Source: Podospora comata (taxonomy: Eukaryota > Ascomycota > Sordariomycetes > Sordariales > Podosporaceae). From it: a stretch of DNA of 64,000 bases. Shown piece after piece: positions 47,824-57,931 of the stretch; positions within the stretch are counted from its first letter, which is position 1, and each line of letters opens with the position of its first letter. The stretch is taken from NCBI GenBank assembly GCA_017354895.1, contig CP071494.1, forward strand, positions 3,224,001 through 3,288,000. The letters run 5' to 3'. A model generated the notes under the pieces. The model was not told the DNA's origin and ran no database searches. It was given only the letters and a program-made list of their open reading frames with translations. The translations under genes were made by a program, and so were the position numbers.

Positions 47824-49702
47824 TCAAACTCCAGCACCAGGCACCCATGACGTAGATTTCAGCTTCCTATCACCTTTGAATTCGATCAGGCGCCATCTAT
47901 CCCAGAAGACATATCCCCAGTCACGGGGGCTAGGCTTCCGCACATCACCCCCGTAGGCATTGAGGTACTTCCCGTTGCACACCAGGACCCAACCATAGGG
48001 AGGCTCGCTCTCTGACTCACCAACATAAGGGAGAGGATCTCCCCTATCCTGGGCGAGGTCGTGCTCTGTGATGCCACTACGACGTCTCAATCGCTGTGGA
48101 CCTTGGCCGAGGACGTTTTCCATGAATCCATACCCCGGAGTCCACTGATTGCCTGGCCGTATCGTGATCATGCTATAAAAGTTAACGTCTCTCAGAGCCG
48201 AGTCAAATCCTCGTAGGCCCCAGGAAGCAGCACCGCCAGCCAAGGCGAATTCATTTGTGACGGCTGCTCGGGAGTCAGCGAAACACAAAACAGGGAGGAA
48301 ATTGTTCAGATATGACTCGAAGCGCACCATGAAACAAGCTCTTCTCCATCATCCGGAGGCGAGTCGTCATCTCGTCATGGACCAAGGTGTACACGGAGAA
48401 GATCTCTTCGACCTCCCACGGCCGGAAGAGACAAAAGAAATGCTTAAGCACCTCTTCCTCCTTGTAGTTGAGCTGCAAGTGGCGTGACTCGCCGCCAAAC
48501 AAACAGCTGTAGAGCTCAAAACGGTAGAGTGCCCTCAAAAGACGGGTGTTCTCCGTGGGCGACAGATGGGTAAAGATGGGCGGCCGCTGGGGGTCAAACC
48601 TGCAAAGAAAGAGGCGTGCAAAATGCACAGTCAGTGGACGAGCATAAGTGTGCCAAAACAAGAACATCCCAAGAACAGCATCTTCGCTGTAGCCGTCAAT
48701 GGGCTCCCCGATTGTGGATCCATCACGGTCGCGTAAATTCTTGTAGTTATTCAACTGCTCTTCAACTTTGTCTCTATCGACAGACTTGTCAACTCGTAGT
48801 GTAGAAGCTTTCTGAAGAGCCAGGGCATCGGTCATGACGCCAGTGTCCAGCGACATCTTGAGATGCCCAGCAAGCAGAGACTTCTTGTTCTCGATATACA
48901 TTCGAAGAAAGACGGGTGATGCTTGCACGAGAGACATGAGGTCGGTAAAGTCGGGAATGCAGCGGAGGATATTATCTCGAAGCTCGTACGGCAGGGCCTC
49001 GAGTGATCCGAGCGTTGAAGTTGCCCTGGGCTTGGTGAGAAATTCGTTATCAAAGATCTGGAATGACTGAGCCGTGGATTCGAATCCAAAGAGATTGGTC
49101 ACGATGTAGTCCAAGCAGCGGAGGATTTTCTCTGGAAGCTCGTACGGCAGGGTCTCGAGTGATCGGAGCCTGGAAGCTGGCCAAGACTTCATTCGAAACT
49201 CGATAGAGATCTGGAGTGACTGAGCCATGGATTTGAATCCAGAGAGCTTGGCCTCGATGTAGTCCAAGAAGCGCTCCCAGTAGTTGTTGACAAATGACTT
49301 GACTTCGTGCCAGAGGACTTCCCAACGCCAGGTCTCTGAGCCTGTGGCAGATGGCATTCTAGGCTTGGTGTGAAAGATCTTTGACAAGGCAATGCCGCGT
49401 GCCAACCCGGAGAGATTGATGTTCGTGTGGCCCAAACCTTGGCAGGTATCGCAGACATAATGGCTAAACCTTCGGAGCAGGCTGCGTTTGGATGCTGGGG
49501 GCACGCTTGAGGGAGATGCTGCCCTAGATCGCGGCCGAGGCTTCTTGACAAGCTTGTCGACTGATACAGGTTTCCATGCCGGTCGAGGTTGGCTGGCTGT
49601 CCCTGCTTCGTCCCAGATGGTCCAGCCCTCTGTCTTGATCGACAACCAGGATAGACCAGTAGCAGTCTTATCGGCGATGTTAGCAACTGAAAGGCCACGC
49701 AT
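47824..49702 (-). CDS. F-box-like fungal protein with duplicated F-box motif
   Basis: Exons 49702-48328 and 48263-47824 (minus) encode 604 residues. The 64-nt intron has a GTGCGC donor, a GCTGAC branch and a GAGCAG acceptor, and joins LFHAVTNEFALAGGAASWGL in frame. The start MRGLSVANIADK is chosen, but the frame is open to an ATG at 49969 (MLTEISICLAWF), so a longer, hydrophobic N-terminus is possible. Two F-box-like motifs, SLETLPYELPEKILRC and SLEALPYELRDNILRC, lie in tandem units of 51-52 residues. After them come a Leu-rich helical region and a C-terminal block ending in YVFWDRWRLIEFKGDR, as in large fungal F-box families. It may be an SCF substrate receptor (inference); no substrate can be named. 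Confidence 0.72.
48959..49267 (-). repeat. Tandem duplication of a 51-52-residue F-box unit
   Basis: Unit 1 spans 49267-49115 and unit 2 spans 49114-48959 (minus). Both begin LDYI, share GF-S-AQS-QI and end in LPYEL..(E/D)(K/N)ILRC. They are adjacent and in the same frame, so the gene carries two F-box-like motifs. Confidence 0.8.
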
Positions 49703-50467
49703 TTCAAATTTCAGACAAGAAAGCCAGGAGGTGAGACCCAAAACCCAAACCAAAAAAGGAGACGTGAAGAGGTGAGTACGAGTAAGCAATCTGAGTGAAA
49801 AAGCCTTTTGCAGGCAGTCAGCTAGCTGACTCGTGAAGGCCGTTGAGACTACGGCCATATAGTGAGTTGATGGCCGATCGATACGAGGGAGCGCGAGGAA
49901 CCGTTTGCTCCTGTTTTTCAATGCCCGGTGGATGAACCAAGCAAGGCAAATGCTTATCTCCGTGAGCATGTTATCAAGTGTGTGATAACATCATCAGCCT
50001 GTCGAGCGTGCCGTTTCTGTGATGATGGCAACCGAGAGATATGGAACTCTATCCGGCCGGGCTGTTGACTGAGATATGTGGGGTTAAAAGGCATCTTGAT
50101 GTCATGGATGGCGTAAATGGCTTGCTGTCAAGTTGAGAACGAGGTCTGACAGCAGAGACGCGATTGGCGTGTTGTTGAGCCAGGCGATGGGATCGGTCCG
50201 GGCACCATGGCACGTGATGGCGCTGATGAGGAAAGAAGACAACATGCCCAGCAAGAAGGCACCTCGGTAGCCGCTAAGAAATGGATCCCGTCGACGCTTG
50301 ATGACTTTCCTGGGGTAAATGGGGAACAGCAGCATCTCGATTTCTTGGAGTAGGAGTGCCACAGTTGTCAAATCACATGGCAGATTGCATGGCCTCATCG
50401 TGGTCATTCTTGTTACCGCTACCAAACCATCGAATTCTATTCCGGGTATACTTGTAAACACACAATA
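49703..50467. other. Intergenic, promoter side of the F-box-like gene
   Basis: The open frame upstream of the F-box-like gene (to 49969) and a 119-codon minus-strand frame (50102-50461) with one hydrophobic segment are present. Neither is convincing as a separate gene. Confidence 0.35.
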
Positions 50468-52108
50468 CTATGGCATCACTACGCCAACCTCTTCCTCAGC
50501 TGTCACAGCCAACTCCGCAGCTCTCTCCATCCGTCTTGCCTTTCTGTTGCCAGTCGCCTTCTGCAGCTGCTCCCTCCTCTCCTGCTTCCTCGCCGCCTTA
50601 TCAACAAGACCGATAACCTTTTGTTCTCCAATCACAGGATGCCTGGCCGCCGCCGCCGCCGCCTCGTCCTCTTCGGTCCATTCGATCGGCAACGTGGCAA
50701 ACACCAGATACGAGGTGTGTGTCTTGATCTCAGGCTCGCCGCGGGTGATCAGCCGGCCTTCCATCCACATGGGCACGCCTGACGGCAGCGCCTCAAAGCT
50801 CTCTGGGGAGTCAGGTTTGTGGTCAATTTTGACTTTCTTCTCGCCGCCGCGCTTCCTTCCGCCTTTCTGTTCCTTCTTCTCACGCCGCTTGATCAGTCCG
50901 TCATCCTCGTCGCCGTCCATCTCGTCATCCGACTCTTTCGACCTGGCGGCATGCTCCCGGAACCGAGCTTCAATCTCAGTCAGCCGAGAGAGAGCCTCAT
51001 CGACATCACGAGCCGAATTGTTGACACCGCGGTCCATGGAGAGGTTCAGACCGACACGTTCACGGGAAGTGTGGTACTTTCTGTTGGCAATCTCAACCAT
51101 GTCGATATCGACCCAACCCAAGCGCCGCATTGCCGAAACTGTCTTGGTGACCTGCTCGATACATGGTGAAAAGGTGCAGATGTGGGCGCTCTTCTTTGGG
51201 TTAAGTGGTGATACCCACTCTTTGTCTTCTGGCTTCTTGGGGTTCCGCCTGGAGAGGTGATGTAGTGCCTCCCAAGGAGCTGGGAGATCGAGAAAGATGG
51301 CCTCGGCCTCGGGACTCTTGCCATCAATCAAGAAGCCGCCGTTGTAGACATCCCGATGTGTCAAGTGGACCAAGCTGTTGAGGTTGTGTTCCTTCAGCTC
51401 CTGATTCATCTTGTGGAAGCGTTGCTCATGGAACTCGAAGCTGTAGACTTTGCCCTTGCGCTCTCCTTCACTTGGATATCCATTATAGACGGCTCGTACA
51501 GAGGCGTGGCTGAAGCTGCCGCTGCCAGCACCAGCCTCAATCAACACAGAGCCAGGTCTGGCACGTATTCTGTGTAAAACATAGCTGTAATCTGGCGTAT
51601 AGACGACCTGCGTTCGGTGCGGCAAGCTGCTCGTCCATACTTCGGGGGTTGGGGGGAGGATGTGGATGAAGCCGCTGACGTCGGCGACAATCTTTTTGGC
51701 GACAGCGGCGGAGTCATCATTGACTTCGGCAGGCGTACTTTCTTGCTCGGTTTTCTCCTCGGCAACAGTGGCCGAAGCCTCCTTTCCGTCGTCATCGCTC
51801 TTGTTACGCTTCCTCTTATTGTTGCGACCTCGGGAGCCAGTGTCGACTTTCGATGCGCGAATCTGTGAGCCCCATGGCACGCCAATCATGGTCGAGTGAG
51901 GAAAGGAGCCATAGCGGGTGTTGACGACAGCGCCCTCGGCGTACCCATCGTGTTTTTCGGAGGGGGCTTTGAGGTAGACTGGTTGGAGGTTGTCGCGGGA
52001 GAGCTGGAGAATGGCCAGTGACCCGACCTTGGTAGTTTTGCCTGGCTCCAAGAAAGGCGAGATCTTGGGCGTCTGGCTGCGCGTTTTGGGTGCCATTGTA
52101 TCGTCCAT
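50468..52108 (-). CDS. TRM61: tRNA (adenine-58-N1) methyltransferase catalytic subunit Trm61
   Basis: Single exon of 546 residues. The SAM-binding motif I is SVLIEAGAGSGSFSHASVRA, followed by VYSFEFHEQRFHKM, LVHLTHRDVYNGGF and the catalytic-region DLPAPWEALHHL, all hallmarks of the TrmI/Gcd14 family. The N-terminal part contains the HSTMIGVPWGSQI block and is interrupted by a Lys/Asp/Glu-rich insert (RGRNNKRKRNKSDDDGKEAS). A second charged insert (KRREKKEQKGGRKRGGEKKV) lies before the C-terminal domain. By family it pairs with Trm6 to methylate A58 of nuclear tRNAs, including the initiator. The length exceeds the yeast protein because of the inserts. An alternative ATG at 52096 is four codons downstream. 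Confidence 0.92.
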   Translation of the reverse strand: MDDTMAPKTRSQTPKISPFLEPGKTTKVGSLAILQLSRDNLQPVYLKAPSEKHDGYAEGAVVNTRYGSFPHSTMIGVPWGSQIRASKVDTGSRGRNNKRKRNKSDDDGKEASATVAEEKTEQESTPAEVNDDSAAVAKKIVADVSGFIHILPPTPEVWTSSLPHRTQVVYTPDYSYVLHRIRARPGSVLIEAGAGSGSFSHASVRAVYNGYPSEGERKGKVYSFEFHEQRFHKMNQELKEHNLNSLVHLTHRDVYNGGFLIDGKSPEAEAIFLDLPAPWEALHHLSRRNPKKPEDKEWVSPLNPKKSAHICTFSPCIEQVTKTVSAMRRLGWVDIDMVEIANRKYHTSRERVGLNLSMDRGVNNSARDVDEALSRLTEIEARFREHAARSKESDDEMDGDEDDGLIKRREKKEQKGGRKRGGEKKVKIDHKPDSPESFEALPSGVPMWMEGRLITRGEPEIKTHTSYLVFATLPIEWTEEDEAAAAAARHPVIGEQKVIGLVDKAARKQERREQLQKATGNRKARRMERAAELAVTAEEEVGVVMP

Positions 52109-52865
52109 AGCGACTGATGGGCAGCGTTTCGCGGGCTGGAAGATGTTGAAGTGATGAAATTGATTCGCAGCTGCGGAAAGGTTTCAGGGACAACAGCTGG
52201 TGAAAATTCAGTGGGGTGTGGGGCGCGGGCGGAATTGGAGCGTAAATTACACTTGTCGAGACATCTCGAGAGCATACACTATTGATGAATCACAGGCACA
52301 AAGTAAGAACTGCTGACATACAATTTTACTAGGATAGTCTCAGCTATCATATCATCCTAAAGAAGCAACCACACTTCCCCGCGACGCACGATTAATTCCG
52401 ACAAGGTGTAATTTACCTTTCACTTTACACCGGTAATTCATAGACCTTGGCGGTTGGGACAAAATAAGCTTTTGCCAAGAATGCGGGGAGCTCCACCAGC
52501 TCCAGAGACCCCCACTGCCGCTATCGAGGTGCTTGGTCCGGATCAGAAAGATATCACACCTTCTGAGATGTTGAGTGCTATTGAGGGATTTCACCATCGG
52601 ACTACGATATCTATGCTTCAGCCCTTTCCGCCCTCTCACACATCTGGAACCTTCCCTTAGCTTCATCTCGCCGAAAACCATCAGCCATCAACCACCAATC
52701 TCCCGGATCGATCACCACCGGCCTCGTAACCCACCACATGATGACCTCACAACAACCGGAACAACCCCTCAATACCCAGAAAATCTCATCGACTCATGAA
52801 TCTCATGGTTCCTACCTCCCCATTAGCAAACATCTCCCTGGCCTTATATCAACCAACCCATTCAC
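52109..52865. other. Intergenic, no gene recognised
   Basis: 757 bp upstream of TRM61; small frames in the region (52352-52681 minus, 52575-52799 plus) resemble nothing recognisable. Confidence 0.4.
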
Positions 52866-53277
52866 TCACGGATTCCACTCATCCCTCCCCCCATACTGCT
52901 GATCATACAGCTCCTCCACCTGCCGCCTAGCATGCTCCCTCCCCCGCTCCCTGTCTCTTTCATTCCCCCCATCCCGGCCATGGTGCCTCTCCCATAGCTT
53001 GTCGGCTTCCGCGCCCGCCATGGCAGCAAGCGCTTCCTTGGCAAAGCCGTGGGAGACTGGCTCGCCTTTGCGGCGTTGTTCCTTTTCCCAGAGGTGCATC
53101 GCTTCAAAGGCTGCTGCGCCGCCGAGGATCTCGTGGCCAAGTTTGGGTTTGGAGGAAGGGCGGTCGTCGTTGGAGTATAGTTGGTCGCGGGCGTCTCTTG
53201 CCTCGACTGCAATTATCAGCATGCCCGTGTCAAAGTGAGGGTAGTGGGAGGCACTAACTGAAGTCGAAGAAACCCAT
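52866..53277 (-). CDS. CipC-like small protein (DUF3759 type)
   Basis: Exons 53277-53259 (19 nt) and 53206-52866 (minus) encode 119 residues. The short first exon MGFFDF joins IEARDARDQLYSND in frame, and the unspliced upstream frame looks random. The body HEILGGAAAFEAMHLWEKEQ, FAKEALAAMAGAEADKLWER and the Arg/Glu-rich end RRQVEELYDQQYGG match the CipC/DUF3759 pattern (concanamycin-induced protein C and relatives): HEL-GAA-YEA..., then AxxLLAGxAGAxxD. Members are small, stress- or growth-related cytosolic proteins in fungi; no biochemical activity is established. Charge is high and alpha-helical structure is likely. Confidence 0.82.
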
Positions 53278-54163
53278 GTTGGTAGATTTTGAGGAGGTGA
53301 TAAACTGGATGTGGTAGATGGAATTAATATATGGATGGAATTAGCAGAAGCAGGACAGGTCAAAGACTCATGCGCTTGCTTCTGATGGGCATGCGAACCC
53401 CTTATGTAGAAAGCTAGGTATACAACCCCCTCATTCCGAGTCATGTCCCATCCCACCTCATAACCATTAGAGCTGTCCAGCTCGTCGTGACAGAGCTTGA
53501 CCAGCAGGTTGACTATCATCGGGTGATCAAGCGCAGCTGTCATGACATCAGGTATGCGTTCATTTACGAGCACTACCACCTTTACTCAGATGAACGAACA
53601 GTCGTGTAGATCCGCTCATCCATAATTTAAGTGAAAAATAAATAAAAAACAACAGGAAACCCCGGGCACGCTATCAGTCAAACAAATAAGAGACACACTA
53701 TTTACTTTGTTTCCTCCTTCAAAGATTGGTGCGAGTATATACGCAATAGGGAGCAAAAGAAAAAGCACAGCTACAAGTACCTAGCTGAAGCTACAGACAC
53801 CTTAAAACTCTACACCTCTATACAAATCCCCGCTCAAGTGTTGAATAGTATAAGGCTGCAGTATGGCTGCAGAGTGACTTCGACTGGACTCCGCAGTTCT
53901 GCTTACCCATCACACAGCGTATATCTCTATAAAGTGGATTAAGTTCCAGTGAAGTCAGAAGTGTTCACATGCAACATCACCTTGAGCGCATGCCAAAATC
54001 TCCCTAACCACTCCATACAAAATCGTCATTCTTGTCTACCATAAGGTATCTCACCCGTACATAGTCATTCTCATGAGCTATCCATAACCATTCATAACCC
54101 ATACGTCATTCCCATAACACCTGGCTCCCAAATCCCAACCACGCCCTCAACCCCCCCTCCCCG
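53278..54163. other. Intergenic between CipC-like and WW-domain genes
   Basis: 886 bp, AT-rich, holding the CipC-like promoter and the 3' end of the WW-domain gene. No gene recognised. Confidence 0.4.
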
Positions 54164-57100
54164 TTAACGATACTGATACCCCCACCCAGCCCCATCACGA
54201 CTATTACTCGGCATCTGTCCCGGCGGCCTAATCACTGTTCCCACACCGGTACCACTCGGCGCCACAACCATACTAAACGGCCGGCCTCCACCCCCGCTAA
54301 ACCCACCACCACCACTACCAAAAAACGGCCCCCCGCTATTACCCCCACCGTTGAAACCCTGCGAAGGAAAAGGCGGATAATTCCCCGGCTGGTACAACGG
54401 CGGCTGAGAATTCTGATGCAAGTGCTGAACCGGTTGCTGATGGTGTGGCACCTGCGCCGTCATCTGCAGTGTTCGCCCGCCCTGCTGCATTTGGCCACCA
54501 CCACCACCACCACCGGCGTGTTTTGCATTCTTTTGTAGTTTCATCCCCGGACTGCTCGACCCCCCACCTCCTTTGCGCAGACTATCACTCCTAAAAAGTT
54601 TCCCAATGTTGAAGAAAGAGCTTTTTTGTGGTTCTTGCTGCGGTGGGGGGAAGAACATGCGTTGCGGTTGGATAAATTGCTGTGGTTGGGGCGGTGGTGC
54701 TGCCTGGGCTTGAGCTCCTGGTGGGTTCATGTTTGTTGATGGGGGAGATGTGGGTGGGGTGAATGCGGTGTATTTTTGCGGTTGAGATGGTGGTGGTGCT
54801 GGGGAAGACCGGTTTGGAGTTGGTGTTGTCCGTCGTAAAGAGGCTGTTCTTTGGGGTACTAAGCCGGGGGGCACACGGTCGTCTATGTTGGGGGGCGTGT
54901 GTAGGTTTGTGATTTGCGGTGGTGATCCGACAATGGACCAGCGTTTGTTTGTAGTAGGCGGTGGTTGAGAGGAAAGATCTGTATCAGGGCTGATAAACAT
55001 GCTGTATCGGTTATTACTTGTCGACGAGGGCGGGGAAGCACCAGCTGGCGGAACTTGGCAATTTGATTTTGGCGGCGCTGGTGATACTGAAGGCGGGATT
55101 TGTGAAAGATCCACTGGGTGGGAACTGAGCGGATGATGACCAGCTGGGAGAACATATGGAGTCGCTTTAGACACGGGAGGCGTCCCTGATTTTGGTGCTT
55201 TCGGCGGTAAAGATGGCGGAGGGGTACGAAGATTCGAGCTGTGTGATTTTGGTGTGTGAGGCATCTTTGGTGGTCGAGGCGGACCGTGCTGATTCGGAAT
55301 TTGGGAAGATGAATCTCGAGCACCGCTGTGATTAGGTGCTTGTCTTGTTGTTGACTGAGGATTCATATACCCTCCATCGTCAGGGCCAGGTTGAAGATTC
55401 GAGTTTTCTCCAGCACCAGACTGAAAGTATTGAGCCTGCCACGGTGTTGGCCTAGTCGTCGGGGGCAAAGATTGACGTTTGTTGGCCGCACTTGAAAACT
55501 GTCCATGGTCCTGATTCCGCGATGATTCGCGCGGAAGAATATGCTGTAGAGGTATGCCAACATCCCTGATAGGACCCTGTGGCGCTGGCATTACCGGCGT
55601 GTTGTCAAGAGTGTAAACGTTCGTTGTGTCCGGCGATGAGATCTGACCAGGTACGGGGCCCGAGTGAACCTTCGCCAAGGGCTGTGCTGTGACACCGAGT
55701 AAATCCCCAGGTTCGGCTGCTTGTTGTCCTTTGCCCCACGTATAAGTTCGAGCAGAAAAACTGGGAAACGGTGGCTCGGAGGGAGTAGTTGCTGCATGCT
55801 TCGACGGCAAAGGCGGCGTTTGCGGTGGACTGACAGGATCCGGGACCCTAGTTGCCTGTATTTCTGGCGTGCTCATTGCAGGGACGGATGCCATCTGGTG
55901 GTCTGATGGCACTGGTGTGGTCTCCCGGGACACTATGTAAACTTCGGTATGTGGTGCTGGGGGCCTAAGAGTAGATGATACGGTTGGCAAACGGTTCTGG
56001 ATATCAGGAGGAGGAGGAGATTTACGGGTGAGCTTCAAGGGCTGCGGGACATCGGGACTTGAGGGCGGGAGGGGAGCAGCAAAATCCGGAGATCTCGTCG
56101 TACTTGCCTCGCTGATGTTGTAATGATAAGACAAAGCTGGTTGGGACTTATCATTCTGCAGGGCGCTTGGCGCACTAGGAGCTGACGGAGGGATCTGCGG
56201 GCGCATAGCGTAGTATGAGCCGGTCATGGAGTCGCCTGGGGCAGTGCTTGTTCTCGGAAACGCAGGCCGATCTGGACCTCCCGGATCGGCAGCTGTTTGG
56301 CCGTAGCCTGTTTTAGACAACATCTCAACGGTTTCCTCAATGTCTCGCTGCAAATCCCACGAGGTAGGTTTGTAGGCCGTGTACCTCTGATTGGTGTCTG
56401 TGCTGTGGCTCGGTGGGCCTTGACTCGGCGGACTCTTGCTTTGGGGGCGGGATTTCGTGAGCACAGGGCGTCCTCGGGCAGGCTGAAGAACCGACGGAAC
56501 ATGAGTGAGCCCTGAAGCGTTGCCCGGTTGTGGAGGCGAGGGAGTATTCTCTTGCCTCAATCCATATCCAGGGGCGGGTGGTGTGCTTTCGTCATCCACT
56601 GGCTGCTTCGGTGAAACCATTGGCGCTGACAAGGCGGCGGGAATCTCTGGCCGTCTCCAATTGGATGGCGGTGGTCCTGCGAGCGAGTGTCTCTTATTTT
56701 CTCCGACAGGAGCCTGTCTGGGAGCTTCCTCGGCAACGGTGTTGATGGTTGGATTCCACGGCCGGTATTGTCCCTGATACGGATCTCTTGCTGAATTCTG
56801 CTGTGTGGCGGTCGGAGCCGGCTGAGGCATCGAGTTCTGGTGGAGAGGAGGCCGGTGAGGATCTGAAGATGCTTGCTGGTTGTTGAGGCTCGGAGATCCG
56901 GACGACAGTGTTTTTTGCTCTGTGCTACCTAATCGATGCATTCGACTTGGGGCTATCGCTTCCGAATGCAACTCCGAAGGGGCCAGAGGAAAGGCGTTGG
57001 CATAAATCAGTGGTGGGCCAGTATCCATCATGATATCGTTGCCTGGCAATTCGACCGGCGTGGGGTTTATATCCTCGTGACATTTCCCAGTCAATTCGCT

Positions 57101-57931
57101 GGGAAGCTCGGCCACAAACCCAACCGGTGTGTATGCAACCTGGCGACTGTCGAGTAACGGGATTGCGTCAACTACAGGGGCACTTTCTCCATGGACTTCC
57201 GAAATTTGCACACTGTCGATCTCTTGGGTTGTACGAGCAGGTGGGCTTTGAACAGGAGGTCGATTTTCATGCGCAGGTTGGGCTATGACTGGCGGGCTCT
57301 CAATTACATTGTGACTTTCGATCAAAGGCCGACTCTGAGTTACAGGCGGGCTCTCGATAACAGGTGGGCTTTCGATGACAGGGAGGCTTTGGACAACGAG
57401 TGGAGTAGTTTCGGCGCTTACAACCGGTGATATATTCGATTGCTGCGGTGATACCTCTGAGGTCGGTGGCGGAGCTGGCGACCGAGTTGGAACTGGCGCT
57501 GAAGTCGGCTTTGGAGAATTTGTCTGGCCAGTTTCAGAGTCTTTCTTTGGCGGTAGATCATCCTCATCTTCCTGCAGTGGACTTATGTCATCGTAAGCTC
57601 CTGGTCCCATGTACATGAAGATATCAGGCTGGAACCAAGGAGCGCTGGAACCATCTTCGTCCTCGGCAATCGTAGCCTTCACCAGGGTGCTTTTTGCTTT
57701 CGCAGTAGAGGTCCTCTCGCCGACGGTACTCCTCCTTTTGACTTGTAACTGGCTCACAAGTCTTTCCTCGGGCTCCAGGTCGATGGGGGCGCTATCGTCT
57801 ATGCTTTGGGGAAACTCGTCGCCAGGCTGGGGGAAATGAAACTGAGTAATCCCCGTGGGTTTGTAGCGGTAGAACCATCTTTGACTCTCTCCATCGTAAT
57901 CCCACTCCCAATTTTCGGGAAGCGCAGACAT
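54164..57931 (-). CDS. Large disordered WW-domain protein
   Basis: A single exon of 1255 residues. The N-terminal WW domain is LPENWEWDYDGESQRWFYRY followed by TGITQFHFPQPGD; the first tryptophan is present, but the second, Pro-side position is Phe, so binding to Pro-rich ligands may differ from canonical WW domains. The rest is Pro/Ser/Gln/Gly-rich and predicted disordered. It includes a local repeat at residues about 165-210 built on VIESPP and similar blocks, several PPPP runs, and a C-terminal Gly-rich tail (GGGNSGGPFFGSGGGG). The only other conserved-looking block is FFNIGKLFRSDSLRKGG, close to the C-terminus, with basic charge. The protein family is ascomycete-wide; the function is not known to me. 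It is divergent to the channel gene. Confidence 0.75.
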   Translation of the reverse strand: MSALPENWEWDYDGESQRWFYRYKPTGITQFHFPQPGDEFPQSIDDSAPIDLEPEERLVSQLQVKRRSTVGERTSTAKAKSTLVKATIAEDEDGSSAPWFQPDIFMYMGPGAYDDISPLQEDEDDLPPKKDSETGQTNSPKPTSAPVPTRSPAPPPTSEVSPQQSNISPVVSAETTPLVVQSLPVIESPPVIESPPVTQSRPLIESHNVIESPPVIAQPAHENRPPVQSPPARTTQEIDSVQISEVHGESAPVVDAIPLLDSRQVAYTPVGFVAELPSELTGKCHEDINPTPVELPGNDIMMDTGPPLIYANAFPLAPSELHSEAIAPSRMHRLGSTEQKTLSSGSPSLNNQQASSDPHRPPLHQNSMPQPAPTATQQNSARDPYQGQYRPWNPTINTVAEEAPRQAPVGENKRHSLAGPPPSNWRRPEIPAALSAPMVSPKQPVDDESTPPAPGYGLRQENTPSPPQPGNASGLTHVPSVLQPARGRPVLTKSRPQSKSPPSQGPPSHSTDTNQRYTAYKPTSWDLQRDIEETVEMLSKTGYGQTAADPGGPDRPAFPRTSTAPGDSMTGSYYAMRPQIPPSAPSAPSALQNDKSQPALSYHYNISEASTTRSPDFAAPLPPSSPDVPQPLKLTRKSPPPPDIQNRLPTVSSTLRPPAPHTEVYIVSRETTPVPSDHQMASVPAMSTPEIQATRVPDPVSPPQTPPLPSKHAATTPSEPPFPSFSARTYTWGKGQQAAEPGDLLGVTAQPLAKVHSGPVPGQISSPDTTNVYTLDNTPVMPAPQGPIRDVGIPLQHILPRESSRNQDHGQFSSAANKRQSLPPTTRPTPWQAQYFQSGAGENSNLQPGPDDGGYMNPQSTTRQAPNHSGARDSSSQIPNQHGPPRPPKMPHTPKSHSSNLRTPPPSLPPKAPKSGTPPVSKATPYVLPAGHHPLSSHPVDLSQIPPSVSPAPPKSNCQVPPAGASPPSSTSNNRYSMFISPDTDLSSQPPPTTNKRWSIVGSPPQITNLHTPPNIDDRVPPGLVPQRTASLRRTTPTPNRSSPAPPPSQPQKYTAFTPPTSPPSTNMNPPGAQAQAAPPPQPQQFIQPQRMFFPPPQQEPQKSSFFNIGKLFRSDSLRKGGGGSSSPGMKLQKNAKHAGGGGGGGQMQQGGRTLQMTAQVPHHQQPVQHLHQNSQPPLYQPGNYPPFPSQGFNGGGNSGGPFFGSGGGGFSGGGGRPFSMVVAPSGTGVGTVIRPPGQMPSNSRDGAGWGYQYR

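Noticed and set aside
50102-50461. 119-codon minus-strand frame with a hydrophobic segment
   Set aside because: No homology recognised and no promoter support; listed in the intergenic entry only.
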